From Podochytrium sp. JEL0797 (Eukaryota > Chytridiomycota > Chytridiomycetes > Chytridiales > Chytriomycetaceae), in contig JADGJG010000093.1 of the NCBI GenBank assembly GCA_027596195.1, positions 1 through 45,449 of the forward strand: a stretch of DNA of 45,449 nucleotides, written 5' to 3'. Position numbers and translations under genes: made by a program. The notes beneath the pieces were generated by a model. It saw only the letters and a program-made list of their open reading frames with translations. It had not been told where the DNA came from and ran no database searches. The stretch's first letter is position 1. Each line of letters starts with the position of its first letter. This document shows, in pieces, positions 32,431-42,964 of this stretch.

Positions 32431-35238
32431 ATGAAGCAACCCGGCGACGACGCGCCCCTGGTCATTCGACTTCCACGCGCCACGCCACCGCACGACACTC
32501 TGCGCCACCTGAAGCACGCGCGCCACCTGGCTGTGCTGCTCTGCGTCGCTGCGGCGGTGGCGTGGCTGCTGCCTCCTTTGTTTGACGCAGAAAGCGACGC
32601 CGCGCTTCGCCACCACCCCTGGAATGGCGCCATCAAGCGCGCCACCCGCGCCGCCGCCTCGCTGACTCGCGAAGAGAAGGAAGACCTTGTCATGGGCACC
32701 GGGTGGCGCGGCGGGCCTTGCACTGGTCACATTCTGCCGCTGCCAAAAATCGCATTCCACGGTTTGTGTCTGCAGGACTCGCCGATGGTATTCCTTGTTT
32801 ACTCTCTTCCTTGATTCCTCTCTTTCTTCCCCTCTTCCTTACTCTCTTCCTTCCTCTATTATTACCTATTAGGGCGTGCGCTACGCGGCAAACGTCACTG
32901 CCTTTCCATCCGGCGTCAACGTGGCTGCCACCTTCGACAAGACCCTGATGCATGAGTACGGCGCCGCGATGGGCTACGAGTTCCGTCATGTGGGCGCGAA
33001 TGTAACCACGATTCCTTTCCACCCATGAGCGACTTACATTCAGCCCCTTCAAACTCGAAAATAGATCCAATTGGGCCCCATGATGAACCTGTTCAGAGCT
33101 CCCGAGGCTGGCAGAAACTGGGAAGGTCCCGGTGCCGACCCGTATCTCGCGTCCGTTTCCGCGAGTCAAATTGTTCGCGGAATCCAATCGCAAGGAGTCA
33201 TTTCAACTGCAAAGCACTTTATTGCTAACGAACAGGAGCACTTTCGAGGTACATACTTTTGCCGTTGCGTATCTTGTTTTTTGTTTGTTGACGCGACCGA
33301 AAACAAACATTCGCCACCTTAAGGCGTCTCGAGCTCAAATGTCGACAAAAAGACGCTGATGGAAGTTTACATGGCTCCTTTTGAGGTGAGGTTTCGCTTC
33401 CTGGGGTTTTTGCGTTGTGTTCTCGTTTTGTTTTGATTTTGACGACCTACAATTTGTAACAGGCCTGTGTGCGTGCCGGTGTGGCAGCTATTATGTGTTC
33501 ATACAATCGCTTGAACCAAGTTTACACGTGTGCGAACGATGAACTCATCAACGATATCCTGAAGGTGAGGAAACGAAAACAAATGAGCAAAACTCAAACC
33601 AAAAAAAAAATCGATTTCCAGGGCCCCGACATTGACTTCAAAGGATTCGTCATGACGGACTGGGACGCGCAATATTCTCTCACTGCAGCGGACATGGTCA
33701 TGGCCGGACACGATCGCGCCAAAGCGTTGGCCAACAGCGTCGACCAAGTCTTGCCAAAGGACCTTTCCGACGCGCGACTCAACGACATGGTCACGCGCAT
33801 CCTCAGTGCATACTACCATCTCGGGCAGGACAAGGATTTCCCCCCGCTCGCGTTCGACAGTTGGGCTCCCAAGGAAAAAAACGTTTACAACTTTGATTAC
33901 CGTTTCAAGCAGCACATTCCCGTGGCGAGAAAACTCGCGTCGGCGTCAACGATTCTGTTGAAGAATGACAAGGGTCTGCTTCCTCTCGGTTCCGAGGCGC
34001 TTGCCGTGATTGGAGAAGACGCGAGGAGACCTCATATTCTGAACGAATTTGAAAACCGCGGAGGGAATGATGGAACGTTGGCTCAAGGATGGGGGTCTGG
34101 GACGGCCGAGTTTCCGTATATTGTTGCAGTTGAGTTACTTTTTTCCTTTCTGTTTTCCGACCACGTCATCTAAACACTCCCTTTCGAAAACGCGGACACA
34201 GCCTCTTGAAGCCATTTCTGCAAGAGCACAAGTTATTTCTGCACTCGATAATTACGACTTGGAAACAGCCAAACAAATCGCGTCTGCTGCAGACGTGGCA
34301 ATCGTGTTTGTCAACGCGGACTCTGGCGAAGGTGGCATGACTGTTGAAGGGCACGAAGCGGATCGCAACGATTTGAAGTTGTGGCACAAGTCTGACGAGC
34401 TGGTTCGTCGAAAACAACAACCCAATCGTCGAAAATAACTCTCATTCCTTTCACTTCAGATCGAAGCTGTCGCCTCAGTGAACCCAAACACCGTGGTGGT
34501 GATCCACTCTGTCGGTGCGGTTGAAATGCCATGGATCAATCACCCCAACATCTCATCAGTTGTGTTGGCCCTCCTTCCCGGACAAGAGACTGGAAACGCG
34601 ATTGCGGATGTGAGCGGGAAAACCTTGAGCAAACATGTCTCGCTGACAAAAATCCCCCCTTTCTTCTTCTTCAGGTCCTCTTTGGAGACGTGAACCCATC
34701 CGCCCGACTCCCCTTCACAATCCACACCCACCGCCAAGACTACGCCGCCGACATCCTCTACGCCTCCAACGGCCCGATCCCACAAATCGCGTACTCGGAA
34801 GGTCTCTTTTTCGACTACCGACACGCCGATAAGTTCAACATCACCCCCCTGTTTGCATTTGGGCATGGACTCAGTTACACCACTTTCGAGTACACGCGGT
34901 TGTCTGTGACGCGTGTGGATCGTAAAGACCGGTACAGTGCGATTTCTGTGAAACTCAAGGTTAAGAACAATGGGAACGTGGGTGGACATGAGGTGGTGCA
35001 GTTGTATGTTTCTTTCCCGGCAGAAGCGAAGGAACCGCCAAAGTTGTTGAAGGGGTTCGAGAGGGTGTGGATTGAGAAGGGGGAGACGGTGACGGTTGCT
35101 TTTGTGGTGAACAAGAGGGATTTGAGGGTTTGGGTGGAGGAAGAGGACGGGTGGGGGTTTGTGAAGGGCGGGTATGGGATTTTGGTTGGTGGTTCGAGTC
35201 GTGATGTGAGGGTGGAGGCGAGTGTGGTTTGGGGGTGA
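32431..35238 (+). CDS. GH3 beta-glucosidase, type II membrane protein
   Basis: Nine exons: 32431-32787, 32873-33001, 33065-33248, 33324-33385, 33463-33564, 33622-34128, 34202-34402, 34460-34609 and 34675-35238; 751 aa. A short cytoplasmic tail, one membrane helix at ~32-51 (HLAVLLCVAAAVAWLLPPLF), then the GH3 barrel: MGTGWRGGPCTGH, IAFHGLCLQDSP, LGPMMNLFRAPEAGRNWEG, STAKHFIANEQEH, CSYNRLN, and GFVMTDWDA with putative nucleophile Asp291. The second domain (STILLKNDKGLLPL, DSGEGGMTVEGHEADR, LPGQETGNAIADVLFGDVNPSARLPFT) and a fibronectin III-like end (FGHGLSYTTFEY, GGHEVVQLYV) complete the family plan. It releases glucose from beta-glucosides at the cell surface or in the secretory pathway. ATG 32431 has AAAA context. 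Confidence 0.93.
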
Positions 35239-35565
35239 GGAGTTTGGTTGTGTTGAAATGATATTGTATAAATAAGCAAGCCACTTTGGGAAATAGTTAT
35301 GAACTAGCTTGCGGTTTTTTAAGAATTTCCGCGTTTTCAAACGGTATTTTTTTTCGCAACGGTTTCCTGAAGTCAGAGAGGAGGAAGGCGACAACGAAAC
35401 CGCCAGCAATAAATAGAGAAAACAAAAAAAAGAAGAACGGGTCCAGGGGGACTTGCCCGGCACATGTTGAAGCTGTTGGAGTCGTCACCACAGAGATTGA
35501 TCGAATAGGAATCAGAGATTTATTACGCGCACTTTTGCACGCTGTTTTTGAACAACGCGCCCAGC
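35239..35565. other. Convergent spacer after GH3 and metaxin-like genes
   Basis: 327 bp between convergent stops, AT-rich, holding both 3' UTRs. An ATAAATAA-type signal at about 35270 fits the GH3 poly(A) region. Nothing else seen. Confidence 0.4.
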
Positions 35566-36909
35566 TCATTTCGGGTTAAACCACGTGCTCCAAATACGTC
35601 TTGAATACTGAATCAGATTGTCGTGACGTTTGATGATGTCGCGAACGTTGCTGTGAGAACCGGCAGGGGAAGTGAAAGTCGACAACAGAATGTGCAAATA
35701 CGCAAACAGAGTCGCGTCGGCGAGGCTGGGCCTGTTTTTGCGATCCCACAGTTTGATCAGAGGGTTCGGCAAAATAAGGGACAGGGTGTTGCTCACTTGG
35801 ATCCAAACAAGTATTCCTTTTGATCCAGTTGAGCGGAATAAGCCGAAAGCGCAGACTTGACGTCTCCCAAAATCTATTGTGCACAAAAAACGGTAAGTCA
35901 GTCAACAAACCCACAAAAATCCGATATTCCCAACCTCATCCTTGTTGATTGAAACGCGTTGCTTCAGCATCCAATCGAGTTGCTCCCATCGCTTGATTCG
36001 CGGCAAAATGTGAGTCAACGGCCAGGGGTGATCGTTTGCGTATTTTGGGAATGCAACTTTTTCGCAGTTTTGAGGGTTGTACCAAAGGTCGTAGAGCTGT
36101 TTGGATATCAGAGATGGTCAAAGACTGCGAGAAGAAGCAAGGCTGCGCTTCAGATGTCGAAAAGGAGCTTTTCTCGACGTATTCACGGCAAGCGCCCGAT
36201 TCTCCAGAGGCCCAGGATTCGCTTCACTTTCCAAAACTATCTCGGCAAGTCATTCGAGTACCGTAAATCCAATCAGAACGTGGACCAAAACGTACCAATC
36301 CAAAATGCAATTTCGACTCGCCAAGTGCAGCAAAAGCCAACGAGTCTGCCTTCTCGACGGGTGAAAACTGAGATCCAAAGTCAGGAACCTGTTTTGAATC
36401 AAAACCGGAGGGGGGGGAGAACGAAATTAGCAAACTGACGTGGTTGCATATCGTGATCACAAAAACGAAGCCCGTACTTTATCCATCACTTCGTCAATGA
36501 TCTCCCGTCCCGCCAACGCTTTTCCCGCCGTCGTAAGCAGATAAGGAAGTTGACCTATGCAACATATCCACCGGTTAGAAGATCACTGAGGGGGCGGGTC
36601 TGATAAAACGAACCCGACGGCGATTGATCCGGCTCATGACACTCTCTGATGACGTGAGGATATCCAGCGAACGCCAAAACGGACTGCAAACAGCGTATTA
36701 GGTATACAGATGAAACCGTTTCGCGGCCGTACCTGCATGATCAGAGAATTCACTTCCTGCGAAGTGCTTCCAGTTCGGTTGAAGACGTACAAGACAGCAA
36801 CTTCGGGAGGCGGCGCGGGTGTCCAGACGGGTTGCCTTGTTTCCAGAGGGAACTGGGCGGTAAATGCGGTCCACTGAGCCTTCGTTCGGTGGAAAAGTTC
36901 GCGAGCCAT
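35566..36909 (-). CDS. Metaxin/SAM-complex-like protein (GST fold)
   Basis: Seven exons: 36909-36733, 36683-36614, 36554-36478, 36388-36296, 36096-35935, 35873-35797 and 35731-35566; 273 aa. A thioredoxin-like N-terminal part (GQLPYLLTTAGKALAGREIIDEVMDK) and a GST C-terminal part (ADSLAFAALGESKLHF, LYDLWYNPQNCEKV, YLFGSKPSLADATLFAYLHILL, HDNLIQYSRRIW) match the metaxin/Sam35/Sam37 family, which assists beta-barrel insertion into the mitochondrial outer membrane. No TM tail is visible. The exact orthology (metaxin 1, 2 or FAXC type) cannot be settled here. The start ATG is preceded by CTTGCAG, a good acceptor, and lies just 40 bp after the upstream gene's stop, so a 5' UTR intron is possible. 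Confidence 0.8.
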
Positions 36910-36949
36910 TTTTCTGCAAGTTTTTGGGGGAACAGACCAAAGATATACT

Positions 36950-38305
36950 TTATTTGATTAATGATTGAATATTTCTCTGCATTCGCGCATCATCATCTTC
37001 ATACCGAAGTCGCGCCAGTCTCCCCATCGCCCGCCTCTCATTCTCATCGATTTGCAACACACGTTCGATCGCCGCGCACACATGCCAAGAAGAAACTCCC
37101 ACCGGAGACACAAAGTATTCAGCAAGGGCCTGGTATTCCTCTGCCACAGGCTCGTAATGATTCACCAAAATCCCAGACTCTCCATCCTGAACAAACTCGT
37201 TCATGGGCGCCCAATCAGTCGTCACCACCAGCGCACCAACCGCTCTCGCCTCGTTGATGTAGTGCCCGTATCCTTCTTGACTGGATGGGCAAATATGAAC
37301 TCCATTCGAAAGCTGCAACTCCCGCAACGTTTGGATATCCGCTGATTCATGAAACTCGATATTCCTTGGCGCGGGCAACCACCATCCTTTCATCAGTACG
37401 CTGGGAGAATGGTTACCCACGATCGTGAGCGTTGGCCAGAACGGATGTCTCGCCCAACAATCCAGCACGTCCCGCGTGGATTTGCGCCCACTCCCGCCGT
37501 AAACGTGGATGAACTTGTTGAAGTCTTGGTTCACATGGGCAGCGCGATCCGGGCCCAGAACTTCCACTGCGTCAAGATGCGTGTCGGGAGTGGAATGGCT
37601 CATGAACAAGGTCGTTGGAGAGGTCATGTTCTTGGCGGCCAAATACTTGTCGAACGCGGTGCATGTGATCCTCGTTTTGCACAACACCAAGCTGTACCTC
37701 GACAACTGGTCAAGCTGCTCCGTATGCACTTGCTCTATGTTTGGCATCCACCAGTTTGTCGCATTCGATTCGAGCAACTGAGCGATGGGATATTCCCCGT
37801 GAAGGAACCGCGATTCGGTGGCACACTTGCGGATCTTGATATCAAAAGTTTCTCGGGAGAGTTGGTCCGTTGTTAGCCGTGCGTTGCCGTGGAAAATGTA
37901 TTGCGCGAAATCGCTGCAGTGGCCCATGCTCCTTGCTCCTTGGGATGTCGCAATTTCGATGGAGTTGCAGGTCGAGAGGTAGTCTTGTTCAATGGCGTGG
38001 CCGTCGGCGATGGCATATGTTGGGGTAATGGTTAAGCCGTCTTGGTTGTTAAATCCGTTGTGGCACAACTCGAGGATATCGGAGAGAGTGAAATGCGACC
38101 CGTTCATTGGAAGAATGTATGTGGTTTCGTTCTTGAGTTGGACTTCGAAGCGAGGAGTTTGTGCCAACCGCAGAGCGGCGTGGGGTGTGGGCTTTCGGAC
38201 AATAACTTCGTCATTCGGAGGGATGAAGTAGAGACTCAAGGTTCCGACAATGGAGACGAAAACGAGGAGAGCGCCGAAGACGGTGAATAGGGCTTTGGAC
38301 GACAT
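36950..38305 (-). CDS. GT-B glycosyltransferase, type II membrane protein
   Basis: Single exon, 451 aa, with no introns although most neighbours have several. N-terminal anchor ALFTVFGALLVFVSIVGTLSLYF at ~5-27, then a lumenal domain. The C-terminal half reads VYGGSGRKSTRDVLDCW, LTIVGNHSP, and CPSSQEGYGHYINEARAVGA followed by LVVTTDWAPMNEFV; this Glu-rich loop (EGYG..INEA) is the nucleotide-sugar site of GT4-like GT-B enzymes. Donor and acceptor sugars cannot be told from sequence. A Golgi glycosylation role is inferred. ATG at 38305 is the first Met before the anchor. Confidence 0.8.
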   Translation of the reverse strand: MSSKALFTVFGALLVFVSIVGTLSLYFIPPNDEVIVRKPTPHAALRLAQTPRFEVQLKNETTYILPMNGSHFTLSDILELCHNGFNNQDGLTITPTYAIADGHAIEQDYLSTCNSIEIATSQGARSMGHCSDFAQYIFHGNARLTTDQLSRETFDIKIRKCATESRFLHGEYPIAQLLESNATNWWMPNIEQVHTEQLDQLSRYSLVLCKTRITCTAFDKYLAAKNMTSPTTLFMSHSTPDTHLDAVEVLGPDRAAHVNQDFNKFIHVYGGSGRKSTRDVLDCWARHPFWPTLTIVGNHSPSVLMKGWWLPAPRNIEFHESADIQTLRELQLSNGVHICPSSQEGYGHYINEARAVGALVVTTDWAPMNEFVQDGESGILVNHYEPVAEEYQALAEYFVSPVGVSSWHVCAAIERVLQIDENERRAMGRLARLRYEDDDARMQRNIQSLIK

Positions 38306-38709
38306 TAATTTTATTACATTTTTTGATTTAAATCATTGTTAAAAATGCTGTTAAAAAAGGTTCAACAAAACAACGCCAAAGCCCAGGCGGCGGCCACAAA
38401 AATGAGTTGAGGCCTATATGGCCGAAAATAAAGGTCAGGATCAGCACCCGGATCGGCCCAGCCCACAGAGGCTTGGCAGGAATCTTCAAAAAGAAGAGGT
38501 TAAGTATGTCGCCTGGGTGGGTGTCTGGCGCGCTGCTCGCCACATGCTCGCGCGACAAATCTGCGAGTTGGCAAATTATTCTTCTTCTTCCTTTTTTTTC
38601 CTTTTTTAAAATTGTCACTTCTATTTTCATTTCTCGGCACGCTACCCCACCTCGCAAAACCCAATCGTCAAAAACAACTGTCAACAGAAAGCGACAAAAT
38701 TAACACACC
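38306..38709. other. Spacer upstream of the glycosyltransferase
   Basis: 404 bp. The minus strand contains a 118-codon open frame (38684-38328) with two hydrophobic stretches (IRVLILTFIFGHIGL and FVEPFLTAFLTMI), but no family match or splice support; I do not call it a gene. Confidence 0.35.
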
Positions 38710-39085
38710 ATGCACATACACCCCCACGTCGCGCTCCTCGCAATCCTCTCTGCTCTTACCGCGTCAATCCACGCGGCCGCTGCCTCCCCTGCGCCAGCCC
38801 CCGCCGCGGCGTCCGATAAAGCCGCCACCGGCTGGCAACTCGCGCACTCCTCACGCTGCGGTAACGGATGGACCGACGCCGTTTCATACTGCGGCATTCT
38901 CTGCGGTCACGAATCAAGTTTGTGAAATTAAAAACAAGGATGGCGATAATGATGGCCGTGGGGAGCACCCAGGTGGAAACGGAGGTGAGGCTCATCCCTC
39001 CGCTGAGCCGTCTGGGACTGTCGACAGTACTGGCGCGCACGAATCGCACAGGCACTGGTGGTGTTACATTACGCGTTCATGTTAA
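38710..39085 (+). CDS. Tentative small secreted Cys-containing protein
   Basis: ATG 38710 starts a clear signal peptide (VALLAILSALTASIHAAAA), then an Ala/Pro-rich spacer and RCGNGWTDAVSYCGILCG. Unspliced, it ends at 38925 (71 aa). A possible intron 38916-38984 (donor GTTTGT, acceptor CACCCAG) would join ESS to GNGGEAHPSAEPSG and end WWCYITRSC at 39085 (102 aa). The Cys/Trp pattern recalls short extracellular modules in early-diverging fungi, but I cannot name a family. Low confidence in the 3' structure. Confidence 0.35.
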
Positions 39086-39380
39086 GACGTATTTGATGGG
39101 TCGTAACTTCCTTTTTTGAATAAATAATAGGTTTTATTTTTTCCTGCTCTCGTTCTTTTTTGAATTTTTTAAATCCTCTTTCATTCTCCTTTGTTCAAAC
39201 AGTGTCTCTCGTGATGCCCTCCCCTGTCCAAACCTCGAGCTTGCTCGCCAATTTCTTGACCTCCGTGGTGGATCAGCAAAAATCACCTTTTATTTTTTCC
39301 TTTCTTCCTCCGCTTCCTCTTTCGTTTCTATCTAAAGTAATAAAGCAGCAGTATATCCCCTTTTCCCTTCCCACCTCAAC

Positions 39381-40531
39381 TCACAAACACATCACCCCCA
39401 TCAGGACAGAAACCACCACACCCCCAACTTGCATTGCGCTAGAAGTCGTGCTCTTAACAGCCACAGCCGTAGTCGCAGCAGCAACAGTCGCGTTTGCCTT
39501 CACAGATGCAGTCGTGGCAACAGCAGAAGTCGTCGTAGCAGCACCTGTCGTAACGGCGGTAGCAGAAGCAGCAGCAGCCGAAGTTGCCAAAGCCGCCACT
39601 GGAATAGAGATGGGAGCACCTCCATTCTGTGGGTGATTGATCACGTTCGCGCATTTGGGGTTCACTTCCCAGCACTTGCTCTCAAAGGACGTGTCAACGC
39701 CGGCGCAATTAGCTTGTTGATCGTACCTGAAAACATAAATTGTAAATAAAGCACGAGTTTTACATTAAACCTCTAGTTACCAATTACAATTCGCCGCGCA
39801 CATAACCGCATTCACCTCCGCACTCACACCACTCAAACAATTCCCCCACAAATCGACCCACGACCCAATCAAATTGCTCCCCATCCATTCGTCAGGCACT
39901 TTCCCACTGAACCGGTTGTTTTGGATCAAACACGTCTTGAGTTTGAGCGACGGGGACGCGATCGAGTTTGTCGTGGGGAGAATGGTGAGTAAGTTGTCGT
40001 CGGCGTGAAAGAATTGGAAGTTGGGGAGGTGAGCCCAATCTTTTATCGTGAATGCGAGTCGAGTCAGAGAAGGGAAATTTGTGTCCGCAGCAGCCAATTT
40101 AATGCTCACCGTTGGGGAAACCACCCGTGAATTGGTTGCTCTCGAGGTGCAATTCGTTGAGCTGTGTCATGGCAGCCCAGCCCTCCGGGATTTCGCCTAC
40201 GTCGATGAGTGAGTCCAAGGATTGATTGAGGGGTCAAGCCCCACTCACCCGAAAGCCCCGCCCCCGTCATCCACAAGTTCGATATCTCCGTCAACTCAAA
40301 CAAGGCCAACGGGATGGGATTGCCGGGGTTAATCATGAGTCCGCCAATCGAAGTCTTAACTCCCAAGTTGGCTGTGCTGAATGAATACCCGTTCAGCGAC
40401 ATGGTGGTGATCCGATTGTCTGAGTTGCAGGAAACCCCGGAAACGGAGCAACAGTTGGAGGTCGTAACGCCTTGGTTGGCAGCGAGCTCTGGCCATGCTT
40501 TGAGGAGCGAAACGCAGTCGGCAATGGACAT
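39381..40531 (-). CDS. LRR protein with GPI-type tail, no signal peptide found
   Basis: Exons 40531-40249, 40196-40110, 40039-39781 and 39726-39381, 324 aa. An LRRNT-like start (ADCVSLLKAWPELA, CCSVSGVSCNSDNRITTMSL) leads into plant-type LRRs (LWMTGAGLSGEIPEGWAAMTQLNELHLESNQFTGGFPN, here cited in parts: GLSGEIPEGW, LHLESNQFTG, NNRFSGKVPDEW). A Cys-rich segment follows (CAANCNWYDQQANCAG, CWEVNPKC), then an Ala/Thr/Ser-rich stalk and the hydrophobic tail GGVVVSVLMGVMCL fitting GPI attachment. The coding frame starts at Met just before LRRNT, with a stop upstream and no AG acceptor in between, so the signal peptide is absent. It may be a 5'-truncated gene. No kinase domain. Confidence 0.68.
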
Positions 40532-41024
40532 CAGCGAAAGTGGCGTTTTTGAAGTTTTGATTGATCAAAAATGGGATTGGGGTCAGGCGGGAAATGCGTC
40601 CAAGCTTCGACGCCCCCTCTGCACAAGCACAACAACATGTCACCCATTGTTGGAGGACGTGAGGCTATTATTCTTTCAGCGTTTGTGCGCCGACCCACAC
40701 CATTCCATACTTTTGAGGGATAATCAGCGCGGCAACGCCATCAATTCCTGGGCAAGCGAATCCATCTAATCAGAAATGGTGGGGGACAGCTGGAGGACCA
40801 TTTTCGCCTCTTCAACGCGTATTTTCCGAGTGCCAAGAACACTTGAGGGAGGAGAGTCGCGGACGCGATTCGATCGTGGAAACAACACACAGACAGTGCA
40901 TGCCAGTCCGTATCAAAAATTCCGCGGGCATGTGAATTGATGCTGATGTGGCCACAATTAAAAAAGTTCAAAATGTGCGGAAACGGGCTTGTGTGATCGA
41001 TCACGAGAAAAAAAAACGCAAAAA
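40532..41024. other. Divergent spacer, LRR gene / cyclophilin
   Basis: 493 bp. It may hold the lost 5' end of the LRR gene; I could not find a signal-peptide exon with a usable splice. The cyclophilin promoter lies at its right end, with an A-rich run before the ATG. Confidence 0.4.
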
Positions 41025-41597
41025 ATGGCCGTGAACCCCAAAGTCTTCTTCCGCCTTTCCGCGAACGGAGTAAGCTTCCAACATTCTTGTTCCTGCAATC
41101 CCACACACTCATCTCACACCTCCCTCCCCTCCAAAAAGAACCCCCTCGGAAAAGTCGTTATGGAACTCCGCGCCGACATTGTCCCCAAAACCGCCGAAAA
41201 CTTCCGTGCTCTCTGCACAGGCGAGAAAGGATTCGGATACAAGGGTTCCTCGTTCCACCGCGTGATCCCGAACTTTATGTGTCAAGCCGGAGATTTCACG
41301 AACCACAATGGAACGGGTGGAAAGTCGATTTATGGAACCAAATTCGCCGATGAGAACTTTACGCTCAAGCATGCGGGGCCGGGGACTTTGTCAATGGCGA
41401 ATGCGGGGAGACATACAAATGGGAGTCAGTTTTTCATTTGTACAAGCCAGACGCCTTGGCTGGATGGAAAACACGTCGTTTTTGGGAAAGTGGTTGAGGG
41501 TTACGATATCATTCAGAAAGTGGAGAGCTTTGGGTCGCAGTCGGGAGCCACGTCTGCCAAGATTTTGGTGGATGATTGTGGACAGGAGGGAGTTTGA
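41025..41597 (+). CDS. Cyclophilin A-type peptidyl-prolyl isomerase
   Basis: Exons 41025-41069 and 41139-41597, 167 aa, cytosolic single-domain length. Catalytic and cyclosporin-binding residues are kept: Arg56 in FHRVIPNF, Gln64 in [24 protein letters not shown], Trp122 in [10 protein letters not shown] with His127. The 69-nt intron (GTAAGC...AAAAAG) is a multiple of three and has no stop, so the unspliced reading looks coding; removing it restores [15 protein letters not shown]. At the usual VFFDI position the protein has VFFRL. It catalyses proline cis/trans isomerisation. Confidence 0.95.
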   Translation: MAVNPKVFFRLSANGVSFQHSCSCNPTHSSHTSLPSKKNPLGKVVMELRADIVPKTAENFRALCTGEKGFGYKGSSFHRVIPNFMCQAGDFTNHNGTGGKSIYGTKFADENFTLKHAGPGTLSMANAGRHTNGSQFFICTSQTPWLDGKHVVFGKVVEGYDIIQKVESFGSQSGATSAKILVDDCGQEGV

Positions 41598-41655
41598 ATA
41601 AAAAATGAAGAACTTCTGTTTGTTTTTTTTTGGTTTCGGCTTTGGGCAAGAAAAA

Positions 41656-42904
41656 ATGTCGAGAAGCAAGCTGCCCGCGCGCGACAACGACTCTGCCGCG
41701 ACACCACAGCCACACACCAACATCCCACTCTCCTCGCAGGACCAACAGCGACGGGTCTACCCCACCCACCCCCCACACACCCCACTCGGGGCGTCTAGAA
41801 CAACCCCTGCCACGCCGCATGCCCACAAACCACACTTGAGTCACAATCACTCATCAAACCACGCCAACACCCATCCCGCGAAATCATATCACCGTCCTGC
41901 TGCCTCAGCTACCACCGGCAGCGTCCCCAACTGGGCCGCCATCTCGGCCCAACATGCTGCTGCCGGCGCGACACCCGCGGCCGCCGCGGCGCCTGCGAAA
42001 CTAAACCCGCCTGCATCCACCGCGACCGCACACGTCGTGACGAGGAATCCCAAAAAGAATCATCATCCTGCACGGCCACAGCAACAACAACAACACACAA
42101 ATACCACCGATTCCAAAGATTCCGAGCTGAATCAGTTATCTGCGACCCTCGAGAATGTGTCGTTGAATTCAAAGTCGGAACCTGAATGTTCGTTGTTGAA
42201 TCCCCTCCCTCCTGCTGTTTTGTTTTATGTTTGTCGAATGGGAGTGGGATGACTCATAATGCGTTGGGTTAAAAGTGATACGGAGCGTTTGAACTCGGCG
42301 AGGGGCTTTTTTGTTTCAGATTCTGAATCACCCCCCCCCCCTCCTCCCCCCTGCGCCACTTCTTATCTCTACGATCGCGTTACTAATCCTGGTTTGTTGA
42401 TTACAGTATCCCAAAGGAATCACCGCGACGCGCACCACCCCACCAACGGAATCGGACACCTTCCTCCAGCCACCCCACCCCCCTCGCACACACCAACCTC
42501 CGTTTCCTCCTCCATGGGATCCCTCTCATCCGCGTCGCCTTCGAAACGACCCATTAGAACAGGTTTCTTTCCCCCCCCCCTGCCCTCCACCTCCCACGTT
42601 TAATTTAACAATTATAGATGCCGTTGCGCGACGTCTCATTGCCGGTGCGTTGGGCGTCAAAATGGCTCAACGTACCCCGGAGCAAGAAGAGATTGAGAAG
42701 CAGAAAGTGCAGCTGGTGTTGATGGAACGCGCGGAGGCCAAGAAAAAGAGGCAGGAGGACAAGTTGCTGCAGCAGCAGCATCATCAGACACGGAAGGTGG
42801 AAAGGAAAGAACCGGTTGTGGAGGTGAAGGAGGTGGAAGCGCCGCCGGTGGTGTTTGCGTGGGAGGAGATGAAACCGGGTCAGTCGTGGGCGGATGATGT
42901 TTGA
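41656..42904 (+). CDS. Low-complexity protein with conserved C-terminal basic coil
   Basis: Exons 41656-42187, 42407-42562 and 42618-42904, 324 aa. The first half is His/Pro/Ala/Gln/Ser-rich and looks disordered. The conserved-looking part is C-terminal: KRPIRTDAVARRLIAGALGV, then a charged coil (EEIEKQKVQLVLMERAEAKKKRQEDKLLQQQ) and a short acidic end with WEEMKPGQSWADDV. I recall similar RRLIAGALG blocks in uncharacterised fungal proteins but cannot name a function. Junction 1 uses donor GTTCGT and gives ELSQRNH in phase; intron 1 is 219 nt with a C-rich tract and is less certain. Confidence 0.6.
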
Positions 42905-42964
42905 TTGGGTGTTTTTTTGGGGGTTCTGGTTTTCTATTTCTATGCAAGTAAAGTATGTATTCTT

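Noticed and set aside
38328..38684. 118-codon minus-strand frame with hydrophobic stretches
   Set aside because: I considered a small mitochondrial membrane protein, but no family pattern fits and the start lies in a basic low-complexity region.
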